Part shown: positions 35,035 to 43,527 of the stretch, piece after piece
How positions within the stretch are numbered: position 1 is the stretch's first letter
Layout of the letters: each line of letters begins with the position of its first letter
Assembly: GCA_044225795.1 (NCBI GenBank)
Contig: JBGAIF010000002.1
Location: 248,001-312,000 of the forward strand
Reading direction: 5' to 3'
Source of the DNA: Nemorincola sp044225795
GTDB taxonomy: Bacteria > Bacteroidota > Bacteroidia > Chitinophagales > Chitinophagaceae
DNA: 64,000 bases
The notes under the pieces: generated by a model
Told to the model about the DNA's origin: nothing
The model's database searches: none
The model's input: only the letters and a program-made list of their open reading frames with translations
Position numbers and translations under genes: made by a program

Positions 35035-38000
35035 ATGAATAAGCTTATCAAACAGATCATACATTTTTCGCTACGCCACAGGTATTTCGTTTTCTTCATG
35101 ACCGGCGTATTGGCAGTTATCGGCTATATCAGCTATCGAAACACACCGATCGAGACCTTTCCCGACGTCACCAACACTCAGATAATCATTATCACACAAT
35201 GGCCGGGGCGCAGCGCAGAGGAAGTGGAAAAATTTGTAACCATCCCACTGGAGACCCAACTGAACTCTGTACAAAAAAAGATCAGCCTCAGATCCACTTC
35301 CTCCTTCGGGCTATCCTATATCCGGCTCATTTTCGACGACGATGTTGACGACGCCTTTGCACGCCAGCAGGTATTCAGCCGCATCAACGGCGCAGACCTG
35401 CCCGACAATATAAAGCCTGATGTACAACCCCCATACGGGCCTACAGGCGAAATATACCGGTACACACTCAAAAGTAAGATCAGGAACATCCGTGAGCTGA
35501 ATACAATACAGGAGTGGGTGCTGGACCGTCAATTCAAATCAATTCCGGGGGTTGCTGATGTCAACACCTTCAGCGGTGGAGAAAAGATATACGAGATAAG
35601 GTTGAATCCGTATTCCGTATATCATTACGGCCTCACCTCACTCGATGTATATAACGCGGTAACAAAAAGCAACATCAACGTAGGTGGAGATGTGCTTACC
35701 AGGAACGGACAGGCATTTATTGTAAGGGGCATTGGCCTGCTCAATAACATTGATGAGATCAACGACATAATTGTCACCAAAATAAACGGAGCCCCCATCC
35801 TCATCCGCAATATTGCAACTGTTACAGAGGCAGAAAAGCCTCGCCTGGGGCAGGTGCACAGGGATAACGAAGATGATGTGGTAGAAGGAATTGTAGTGAT
35901 GAGAAAAGGTGAGAACGCAGAGGAAGTACTCAGTAGAATACATGATAAGGTAAAAGAACTCAATGAACGCATACTACCTAAGGACGTTAAGATCGTCCCC
36001 TTCTACGACCGCACCACCCTTATGAACTATGCGACAGACACCGTTCTTCACAACCTGTTCGAAGGCATCATACTGGTGACCCTTATCGTACTCATCTTCA
36101 TGGCCGACTGGCGCACCACACTCATCGTGGGTATCATCGTTCCCCTTGCGTTACTTTTTGCATTTATGCTGATGCGCCTGAAAGGCATGACCGCCAACCT
36201 GCTATCAATGGGAGCAGTTGACTTCGGCATTATTATCGATGGCGCTGTAGTAATGGTAGAGGGCATTTTTGTGGCACTGGACCACCGTGCACATGAGATA
36301 GGAATGGAAAAATTCAATAAACTGGCTAAGCTTGGCCTGTTCAAACACGTAGGCGCAGAAATGGGGAAAGCCATCTTCTTTTCCAAGATCATCATCCTCA
36401 CATGCCTCGTGCCTATTTTCGCATTCCAAAAGGTAGAAGGCAAGATGTTCTCGCCGCTGGCCTTTACCCTTGGTTTTGCTCTGCTTGGCGCACTTGTCTA
36501 CACTCTTACCTTGGTTCCTGCATTCTCCAGTGTGCTGCTCAGAAAGAATGTGAAGGAAAAACATAATCCTGTGGTTTCATTCTTTGAGCGCAATATTGGC
36601 CGGGCATTCAACTGGGTTTACAGTCATCAACGTATCAGCCTGGTCATTGCTACATCTTTTATGGCATTGACGTTCTTTTCAGCGAGATTTCTGGGTTCTG
36701 AGTTCCTGCCGGAACTGGACGAAGGTGCGCTTTGGGTAAAAGCGCAACTACCTATGAGTGCTTCTCTCGAACAGTCCAACGAGATCAGCCGCAAAATGAT
36801 GGATATGATCAGCAAGTTTCCCGAAGTACGGCACACTTTGGCACAAGTAGGCCGCACAGTAGATGGTACAGACCCTAAAGGTTTCTTTAATGTAGAAATA
36901 GCTGTGGACCTGAAACCAAAAGACGACTGGCCTAAAGGGATGACAACAGATAAGCTCATTGACAGTATGAACAGCCAGCTCAGCAAAATACCCGGCATCC
37001 TGTTCAATTACAGCCAGCCCATTCGCGACAATGTAGAGGAAGCTGTAGCCGGTGTACCGGCATCCCTTGCAGTAAAGATATTCGGACCCGACTTCCATAT
37101 GTTGGATAGCCTTGCCAATGCGGTTATGGCACAATTAAAAACAGTACAGGGAGTTGAAGACCTGGGAGTGCTGAGAAATATGGGACAACCAGAGTTGCGC
37201 ATTGAACTGGACCAGAAGAAGATGGCGCTGTATGGCGTAAGTATATCTGATGCTAACGCAGTGATAGAGATGGCCGTAGGCGGAAAGGCCGCAACACAGC
37301 TATATGAAGGTGAGCGGAAATTTGACCTCAGGATACGCTACAACGAGGAGTTCAGGAACACCGGGGAAAAACTGGAACAGATGATGGTACCCACCCAGGA
37401 CGGATCTAAAGTGCGTATCAAAGAAATAAGCGACATGAGGGAGATAACAGGTCCGTCATTTGTGTACCGCGATAATAACGCCAGATACATACCGGTAAAG
37501 TTCTCCATTCGCGGCAGAGACCTCGGAAGCGCTATTGCCGAAGCGCAGAAAAAAGTAAATGAGCATGTAAAACTGCCGGATGGCTATTCGCTTACCTGGA
37601 ATGGAGAATTTGAGAACGCGCAACGCGCATCCAATACGTTGGGCCGGGTGGTGCCACTATGTCTCATTGCGATCTTCCTGCTGCTTTTCATTACGTTTGG
37701 CAATGTAAAAGATGCCGTTCTCACATTGATGAATGTGCCATTTGCGCTCATAGGAGGTATTCTCGCCCTGCATATCACCCGTATGAATTTCAGCATCAGC
37801 GCGGGTATCGGCTTCATCGCCCTGTTCGGGGTATGTATTCAGAATGGAGTCATTCTGATAAGTGTATTCCGGAAAAATCTTGAAGATCGTATGCCCTTTG
37901 ATGAGGCTATACGGCAGGGAGTGGTATCACGTGTTCGCCCGGTAGTAATGACCGCCCTTATGGCAGCTATCGGGTTACTACCGGCAGCCATCAGCACGGG

Positions 38001-38172
38001 TATTGGGTCTGAAACGCAAAAGCCTCTTGCCATTGTCGTTATTGGCGGGCTTATCACATCTACCGTACTTACGCTCCTGATACTACCGGTCATCTATAAG
38101 CGGGTGTATGATTTTATGCATAAACGGGAAAACCGGAAAGCACTGAAGCGAATAGGCGTCATCAGCAAGTGA
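35035..38172 (+). CDS. Heavy-metal efflux RND pump, CzcA/CusA family
   Basis: A 1045-residue inner-membrane proton-driven pump. Twelve transmembrane helices are in the RND layout: TM1 at about 12-30, a large periplasmic loop, TM2-6 from about 340, a second loop at about 550-860, then TM7-12. The helix-4 motif DFGIIIDGAVVMVE (about 399-412) is the form seen in pumps for divalent cations (Co, Zn, Cd, Ni), unlike the Cu/Ag-type CusA motif, so copper specificity is unlikely. The start MNKLIKQIIHFSLRHRYFV fits the family, so ATG 35035 is used. No adaptor (CusB/CzcB) or outer-membrane channel gene lies next to it. Confidence 0.93.
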   Translation: MNKLIKQIIHFSLRHRYFVFFMTGVLAVIGYISYRNTPIETFPDVTNTQIIIITQWPGRSAEEVEKFVTIPLETQLNSVQKKISLRSTSSFGLSYIRLIFDDDVDDAFARQQVFSRINGADLPDNIKPDVQPPYGPTGEIYRYTLKSKIRNIRELNTIQEWVLDRQFKSIPGVADVNTFSGGEKIYEIRLNPYSVYHYGLTSLDVYNAVTKSNINVGGDVLTRNGQAFIVRGIGLLNNIDEINDIIVTKINGAPILIRNIATVTEAEKPRLGQVHRDNEDDVVEGIVVMRKGENAEEVLSRIHDKVKELNERILPKDVKIVPFYDRTTLMNYATDTVLHNLFEGIILVTLIVLIFMADWRTTLIVGIIVPLALLFAFMLMRLKGMTANLLSMGAVDFGIIIDGAVVMVEGIFVALDHRAHEIGMEKFNKLAKLGLFKHVGAEMGKAIFFSKIIILTCLVPIFAFQKVEGKMFSPLAFTLGFALLGALVYTLTLVPAFSSVLLRKNVKEKHNPVVSFFERNIGRAFNWVYSHQRISLVIATSFMALTFFSARFLGSEFLPELDEGALWVKAQLPMSASLEQSNEISRKMMDMISKFPEVRHTLAQVGRTVDGTDPKGFFNVEIAVDLKPKDDWPKGMTTDKLIDSMNSQLSKIPGILFNYSQPIRDNVEEAVAGVPASLAVKIFGPDFHMLDSLANAVMAQLKTVQGVEDLGVLRNMGQPELRIELDQKKMALYGVSISDANAVIEMAVGGKAATQLYEGERKFDLRIRYNEEFRNTGEKLEQMMVPTQDGSKVRIKEISDMREITGPSFVYRDNNARYIPVKFSIRGRDLGSAIAEAQKKVNEHVKLPDGYSLTWNGEFENAQRASNTLGRVVPLCLIAIFLLLFITFGNVKDAVLTLMNVPFALIGGILALHITRMNFSISAGIGFIALFGVCIQNGVILISVFRKNLEDRMPFDEAIRQGVVSRVRPVVMTALMAAIGLLPAAISTGIGSETQKPLAIVVIGGLITSTVLTLLILPVIYKRVYDFMHKRENRKALKRIGVISK

Positions 38173-38176
38173 TCCA

Positions 38177-38204
38177 ACGGGGCTTAGCAAATGCGGAGCC
38201 CCGT
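38177..38204 (+). terminator. Terminator after the RND pump gene
   Basis: ACGGGGCT pairs with AGCCCCGT across a 12-base loop, followed by TTTTTAT. Confidence 0.8.
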
Positions 38205-38274
38205 TTTTATCATTTCAAGTGGGCATAAAACAAAAAAGCCAGCATTGCTGCTGAGCTTTTGTAAGTCGGGATGA

Positions 38275-38410
38275 CTGGACAACTTTCGAACCAGTTTATC
38301 AAAGATTTGCTCGCTTTGAATGCACTTCTGGAGATGATTGGGGAAGTATAGGGAACAACTAGAAGGAACAGGCAAATACTTGCCAGGACTTGGCTGGACA
38401 ACTTTCGAAC
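38275..38410. repeat. 17-bp perfect direct repeat, copies 119 bp apart
   Basis: CTGGACAACTTTCGAAC occurs at 38275-38291 and again at 38394-38410. The 102 bp between the copies contain no gene. The pair sits directly before the truncated metallopeptidase and may mark a recombination or excision scar. Confidence 0.75.
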
Positions 38411-38440
38411 TGCTACATACCGAATTATTGATTAATTTCA

Positions 38441-38785
38441 ATGCAAACCAATCCTGTGTACAAGCTTCTATTTTTATTTCTACCCAGGATCACAGAACGT
38501 GTACAATTCTACAAGGGGCAAATGGGTGTAAATCCAGGTACAGTAAGAGTGATGGAACTACAAAACCGCTGGGCTTCGTGTTCCAGGAAAGGTGATCTAA
38601 ACTTTCATTGGAAGTGCCTGATGGCACCGCTCACTGTACTGGATTATATCGTAGTTCATGAAATGGCACACCTCATACATGATAACCATAGCGAAGCATT
38701 CTGGAACGTAGTGGATAAGATATTACCCGACTATAGGGAGCGTAAAGCATGGCTGAAGTTTAACGGTGCAGGTATGGATTTATAA
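38441..38785 (+). pseudogene. 5'-truncated YgjP-like (M48/DUF45) metallopeptidase remnant
   Basis: The 114-codon frame matches only the C-terminal half of YgjP/DUF45 metallopeptidases: ERVQFYKGQMGV, the RWASCSRKGDLNFHWKCL segment, VLDYIVVHEMAHLIHDNHSEAFW with the zinc motif HExxH-x5-H, and the ending PDYRERKAWLKFNG. Family members have about 230 residues, and the missing first half is not found upstream. There the sequence is unrelated and carries a 17-bp direct repeat. It is probably a relic left by a deletion or insertion, though a short active product cannot be excluded since the zinc site is intact. Confidence 0.7.
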
Positions 38786-39540
38786 ATGCCAGGCAAGTTT
38801 AGACGAGGTAAAAACAGGCTAAAATAAGGGTAAAAAAGGGTGTTTTTGATGCATTTTATGGCACTTTTTAACCACTTTTTGTGCTACTTCCACCGTGACA
38901 ACATATATAAACTGGAATCTGAAACCCATGCTGGACAACGATTACAGGCGATGTTCGCTGAAAAAAATCAGACCTTTTCGTCAATTTCGCCTATAAAATT
39001 TTAAAAAGTTTAGGAACACTTCCATTTTACCAAGCAAAAGACATCATTAGCCGCCACCAGGTGGCGGCCCTCGGTATCCCCCTCTATAGGACCCGCTCCC
39101 TACCCCATATGTGTTACTTTAGATACTAACAAAAACTTTTTGTTTCAAAAAATCGGAATATAAAACATGACCCGATTCTGGGGGAAATGGCAATTTCTGA
39201 AAAAATATTTTCGGGGTCTTCAGTCTGAAAACTTAGAACATTAGTTCAATCGGATCAATATGAGTTTTGCCCATATTCTGCAAGTGCAAATTAAGAAGCA
39301 GCCTTTCAAGTTGACGTTTGGTAAGGAGATAGGTTGCGGTTTTAGTATTTGGGGGGTAATGCACATTTATGCTACGGATAGTACGCTCAGCCGCCTTCAT
39401 TATCACATCCTTTTTTGAGAGTATTTGCCCCATGATAATAAATATCACGGAACGGAAAATGTTGCTACTTCGGTAGTTGATTTGATTAGCCTGTTGAACA
39501 AACAAAATTGAATTTTGCTACAGATTTGCTACATAAAAAG
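38786..39540. other. Gene-free 755-bp stretch beside tRNA-Pro
   Basis: No convincing gene is seen. There is a short hairpin (GCCGCCAC...GTGGCGGC, 39050-39068), several poly-T and poly-A runs, and one weak 90-codon minus-strand frame (39233-39505) without recognisable similarity. Together with the truncated peptidase and direct repeats it looks like a decayed insertion region at the 3' side of tRNA-Pro, a common integration target. Confidence 0.5.
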
Positions 39541-39568
39541 ACAAGACCCACTAAAATAGCGGGTCTTG
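39541..39568 (-). terminator. Terminator downstream of tRNA-Pro
   Basis: CAAGACCC (39542-39549) pairs with GGGTCTTG (39561-39568). On the minus strand the stem is followed by TCTTTTTATG, 13 bp after the tRNA 3' end. Confidence 0.75.
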
Positions 39569-39579
39569 CTTCATTATCA

Positions 39580-39654
<75 letters not shown>

Positions 39655-39707
39655 ATCCTTATTTATTCGGTGAACCTGCTGTTCACCTCCGGTTAAGCTT
39701 TTTTCTG

Positions 39708-39797
39708 CGGTGAGGGAGGGATTCGAACCCTCGATACGCTTTAACAGCGTATGCCAGTTTAGCAAACTAGTGGATTCGGCCTCTCTCCCACCTCACC
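39708..39797 (-). tRNA. tRNA-Ser (GCT)
   Basis: A 90-nt class II tRNA on the minus strand. The acceptor is GGTGAGG/CCTCACC with discriminator G. The anticodon loop TTGCTAA gives GCT. A long variable arm (ATACGC...GCGTAT) is present and the T arm is GGTTCGAATCC. It is probably co-transcribed with tRNA-Pro, 53 bp downstream. Confidence 0.95.
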
Positions 39798-39940
39798 CCA
39801 ACTGGCATGCAGGTTTTCACCCGCATCGTTTTTTCCTTTTTAAGGACTGCAAAGGTAATGATAATGTACGAATGTGCAAATTAAAACACACGGATTTTTA
39901 CATTTATCTTGTTATCATACACCCGTTGCAGGCCGTGTGA

Positions 39941-41419
39941 TCAGATGCTGGCCAACTGCACCTTTTGCTGCAGCTCCATCAGGTTCTCCTTATACTCCGA
40001 ATCGGTCTCCATCAGGTTTTCAACCGTCTGGCAGGAGTGTATCACCGTAGTATGATCGAAGCCCCCAAAGTGGTCGCCGATGGTCTTCAGCGACTGCTTG
40101 GTGAACTTCTTGGCGAAGTACATCGTTATTTGCCTGGCCAGTACCACTTCGCGCTTACGCGTCTTGGTCATCAGGCGGTCATACGAAACATGGTAGTAAT
40201 CGCACACCAGTTTCTGTATGTTCTCTATGGTCATTTCCCTCGAAGCTGTCTTCACAAAATTCTTCATCACGCGCTTGGCGAGGTCTATGTCTATTTCTTT
40301 CTTGTTCAGGGTAGCCTGCGCAAACAATGCGATCAACGCGCCTTCCAGTTCACGAACATTGCTCTGTATATTATAGGCTATGTAGCGCACCACTTCATCG
40401 GGTATCTCCAGGCCTTCCTGGCGCATCTTCACTTGCAGTATCGCTTTGCGTGTTTCAAAGTCGGGCGCCTGTATATCTGCATTCAGCCCCCAGCGGAATC
40501 GGCTGAGCAAACGCTCCTGCATACCTTCCATATCGCGTGGCGCGGTGTCGCTGGTAAGGATGATCTGCTTGCCGCTCTGGTGCAGGTGATTGAAGATAGC
40601 AAAGAATACATCCTGCGTTTTTACCGCAGAGACAAACAAATGAATATCGTCCATGATCAGCACATCTATCAGTTGATAGAAGTGTATGAAATCATTTACT
40701 TCATTATTCTTGGAGTGGTCTATGAACTGGTTGATGAATTTCTCCGCGCTTACATAAAGCACAGACTTATTCGGGTGCTGCCTGCGCACTTCATTGCCTA
40801 TTGCCTGCACCAGGTGGGTCTTACCCCATCCTACTCCACCAAATATCACCAGCGGATTGAAGGCGGTAGCTCCGGGCTTCTGGGCCACATGCATACCGGC
40901 AGAACGAGCTACACGGTTACAGTCACCTTCCACATAATTCTCAAAGGTATAGTTCGCGTTCAGTTGCGGGTCTATCTGCATGCGCTTCAGGCCCGGTATG
41001 GCGTAAGGTGTCTTTATATTATGCGGATCGTCCCACTTCAGCGGCATATCCACATAGTTGTTATCTTTTAAAGGCTTGGGGTGTGTGCTGCCGGGCATAT
41101 TGATAGATGCCGGGTTGCGCTGAGAGGCATTATTTTCCATCATAATGCGATACTCAAGGCGGCCTACCTTGCCCATTACACGTTTAATGGTCTTGCCCAG
41201 CAATTCCACATAGTGCTCTTCGAGCCATTCGTAGAAGAACTGGCTGGGCACTTGTATAGTGAGTACGTTATCATTAACGCTAACTGCCTTTATCGGCTCG
41301 AACCAGGTCTGGTACGTTCGCCAGTTAACATTATCCTTTATAATGTTCAAACATTTTTCCCATAGTTGTTCAGCTTCAGTTAAAACGTTATTAGATGTGT
41401 TATAAAGATGTTTATCCAT
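39941..41419 (-). CDS. dnaA: Chromosomal replication initiator DnaA
   Basis: A 492-residue AAA+ initiator that binds DnaA boxes and opens the origin. Domain I is at the N-terminus (LWEKCLNIIKDNVNWRTYQT, about 18-37). A linker follows, then domain III with Walker A GGVGWGKTH (about 193-201) and Walker B VLIMDDIH. Domain IV at the C-terminus has the DNA-binding signature GGFDHTTVIHSCQTV (about 457-471). The start MDKHLYNTSNN at 41419 is used rather than the in-frame Met four codons earlier. A TAACCTTG box (one mismatch to TAnnTTTG) lies about 20 bases upstream. No replication gene accompanies it. Confidence 0.97.
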   Translation of the reverse strand: MDKHLYNTSNNVLTEAEQLWEKCLNIIKDNVNWRTYQTWFEPIKAVSVNDNVLTIQVPSQFFYEWLEEHYVELLGKTIKRVMGKVGRLEYRIMMENNASQRNPASINMPGSTHPKPLKDNNYVDMPLKWDDPHNIKTPYAIPGLKRMQIDPQLNANYTFENYVEGDCNRVARSAGMHVAQKPGATAFNPLVIFGGVGWGKTHLVQAIGNEVRRQHPNKSVLYVSAEKFINQFIDHSKNNEVNDFIHFYQLIDVLIMDDIHLFVSAVKTQDVFFAIFNHLHQSGKQIILTSDTAPRDMEGMQERLLSRFRWGLNADIQAPDFETRKAILQVKMRQEGLEIPDEVVRYIAYNIQSNVRELEGALIALFAQATLNKKEIDIDLAKRVMKNFVKTASREMTIENIQKLVCDYYHVSYDRLMTKTRKREVVLARQITMYFAKKFTKQSLKTIGDHFGGFDHTTVIHSCQTVENLMETDSEYKENLMELQQKVQLASI

Positions 41420-42003
41420 GTTATGAAACAACGTTCACAAGGTTATTCAATGCTGTTAAAAAACTTTTACTTCAACCGACAATTTTTTGTCCGCTATTTT
41501 TTTGCAGACCGGGTGTTGTCAATTTCCCTTCATTTTTTTCATTTTATTTTTCCCGGAGCCACTACTCTTTTTCTCTTGCTTTCCGCGTCGTTTTCCGTTT
41601 CAAAAACGGGAGGACGAAATTGCCAACAATTTGTTGAAAAAAAAAATTGCCTGGCACTTGTTTGTTTAATAAATCTTACAGATTGAGGGTTGAAGTGTTT
41701 TGAACTTTTTTCGCCGCAGGAAAAATAAATTTTGTATTTCTGATGATAATGCTTAGACTATTACCTGATAATTTTATTTTTCACTGCTTCCGTTTTTATC
41801 AACGTCCTGAAAACAGCTACAGCAGCCAATCTTCAGCACATCACCAGTTCACTGATACTAACCTGCAAAAATTATTTTCGGAATACAAGTACTGTAATGT
41901 ACAATTTTTTAATTGAAAAAATATTCTTCTTCACATCTTTTTTTTCGGCGATGATTTTCACTCCGGTAGCAAAAAAAATTTCACAAAATATTTTATCTCG
42001 CAA
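41420..42003. other. AT-rich 584-bp non-coding region upstream of dnaA
   Basis: Long T runs and A runs dominate and no gene is supported. The dnaA promoter lies at its left end. Only imperfect matches to the DnaA box TTATNCACA were found by eye (for example TTATCCATG at 41412), so an origin cannot be claimed. Confidence 0.6.
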
Positions 42004-42006
42004 AAG

Positions 42007-42036
42007 AAAAGCCCGCGAAAAATTTCGCGGGCTTTT
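42007..42036 (-). terminator. Terminator after the E2 acyltransferase gene
   Basis: AAAAGCCCGCGAAA pairs with TTTCGCGGGCTTTT around a 2-base centre, with further T residues on both strands, so it can act in either direction. It lies about 70 bp past the E2 stop. Confidence 0.85.
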
Positions 42037-42105
42037 TTCTATATTTTTCCGGGCTGTTTTTCAGCCTCTGACCGGAGAAGGAGTTTTCGGTCAGAAAGCA
42101 TCACT

Positions 42106-43434
42106 TTATATCTCCCTGTTTCCGTCAAATGCTTCCAGTTCGTTAGCTACGGCAGTAAGGAAGCTGGCACCGAGCGATCCGTCCACTATACGGTGGTCAT
42201 AGCTCAGGGATAGGTACATCATGTGGCGTATGGCTATCACATCGCCATCGGGTGTTTCCAGCACCACCGGGCGCTTTTTGATCACTCCCAGCGCCATTAT
42301 AGCTACCTGGGGCTGATTAATGATCGGAGTGCCCATCAGGCTGCCAAATGTACCTACATTGGTCACCGTAAAGGTTCCGCCCTGGGTATCGTCTGCTTTC
42401 AGCTTATTGCTGCGGGCGGCATTTGCCAGCGCATTCACGTTCTTGGTAAGCCCCAGCAGGTTCTTTGTTTCTGCATTCCTGATCACCGGCACTATAAGGT
42501 TGCCCGATGGCAGGGCGGTAGCCATACCTATGTTGATATCTTTCTTGATAATGATCTTATCGCCATCTACACTGGCATTGATCATAGGGTACTTACGGAT
42601 ACAGTTTACGATAGCTTCGAAGAATATAGGTGTAAATGTGATCTTCTCTCCGAATTTCTGATCGTACTGCTTCTTTACCTTATCCCTCCATTTCACAATG
42701 TTGGTCACATCAGCCTCTGTGAAGCTGGTCACATGCGGCGATGTGGCCTTGCTGCGCACCATATGGTCGGCTATAAGCTTGCGCATACGGTCCATTTCAA
42801 TGATCTCTACATTGCCACCAACAGATACGGGTGCAGGTGCCGCCGCGGGAGCTGCAACAACCGACTGTGCAACAGGCGTTGGTGCTGCCGGAGCAACCGG
42901 GGCGGGCTGAGGTGCCGCCTGTGGTGCTTTGCCCCTGTTGGCTACATAATTCAGTATATCTTTCTTGCTTACACGTCCTTCGTTGCCTGTACCCGGTATA
43001 GCTTCCAACTCAGCCATGCCTATACCCTCCTGGGCGGCAATATTCAATACTAACGGCGAATAAAAACGCGCGCCGCCGGTTTCTGCAACCGCTGCGGGAG
43101 CCTGGTACTGAGGAGCAGCGGCCGCCGGTGAGGCAACTGGTGCCGGAGGTGGTGTGGCCGATGCAGCAGGCGCTGCAGCCTGAACAGCGGCACCACTGGT
43201 CTCTATACGGGCTATCACTGCACCCACGGGCACTACCTGGTTGGCGGTGTATAGTATCTCTGTTACTACGCCAGCAGCCGTTGATGGCACTTCACTGTCC
43301 ACCTTATCGGTGGCAATATCCAGTAGCGTCTCATCCATTTTTATGGAGTCACCAGGAGCCTTGTGCCATTTAAGCACGGTTGCTTCCATTATACTCTCAC
43401 CCATTTTCGGCATTACAAGGTCAACGATAGCCAT
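42106..43434 (-). CDS. Dihydrolipoyl acyltransferase (E2) of a 2-oxoacid dehydrogenase complex
   Basis: A 442-residue E2 subunit. It transfers an acyl group from lipoyl-lysine to coenzyme A in a pyruvate, branched-chain or 2-oxoglutarate dehydrogenase complex. One lipoyl domain (1-78) carries the modified Lys K44 in IATDKVDSEVPS. An Ala/Pro-rich hinge (about 80-120), the peripheral subunit-binding domain (about 124-165, SPLVLNIAAQEGI, GRVSKKDIL) and a second Ala/Pro linker follow. The catalytic domain (about 210-442) ends with LSLSYDHRIVDG, which contains the active His. Which oxoacid is used cannot be decided, because no E1 or E3 gene is adjacent; the overall form is closest to branched-chain or generic E2. 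Confidence 0.92.
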   Translation of the reverse strand: MAIVDLVMPKMGESIMEATVLKWHKAPGDSIKMDETLLDIATDKVDSEVPSTAAGVVTEILYTANQVVPVGAVIARIETSGAAVQAAAPAASATPPPAPVASPAAAAPQYQAPAAVAETGGARFYSPLVLNIAAQEGIGMAELEAIPGTGNEGRVSKKDILNYVANRGKAPQAAPQPAPVAPAAPTPVAQSVVAAPAAAPAPVSVGGNVEIIEMDRMRKLIADHMVRSKATSPHVTSFTEADVTNIVKWRDKVKKQYDQKFGEKITFTPIFFEAIVNCIRKYPMINASVDGDKIIIKKDINIGMATALPSGNLIVPVIRNAETKNLLGLTKNVNALANAARSNKLKADDTQGGTFTVTNVGTFGSLMGTPIINQPQVAIMALGVIKKRPVVLETPDGDVIAIRHMMYLSLSYDHRIVDGSLGASFLTAVANELEAFDGNREI

Positions 43435-43527
43435 ATATATGATTTATTATTTTTTATAAAGAAAGAGACGCAAAAATAATCATTTGGAGCCCAAAAGTAA
43501 AAAGAAGTAATTTTTAAATGTGAGTAA

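Noticed and set aside
39233..39505. A 90-codon minus-strand frame in the scar region
   Set aside because: There is no recognisable domain, promoter box or partner gene. It could be a relic but cannot be supported as a gene.
39965..41071. A 368-codon frame on the strand opposite dnaA
   Set aside because: It is fully antisense to an intact, conserved dnaA. Its His/Leu/Tyr-rich product has no recognisable domain.
41420..42105. Replication origin next to dnaA
   Set aside because: No cluster of good DnaA boxes was found on either strand, and origins in this phylum are not always next to dnaA. It is listed only as an AT-rich region.
42223..43053. A 276-codon frame opposite the E2 acyltransferase gene
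   Set aside because: It is antisense to an intact E2 gene and has no family signature. It is open because of codon bias in E2.
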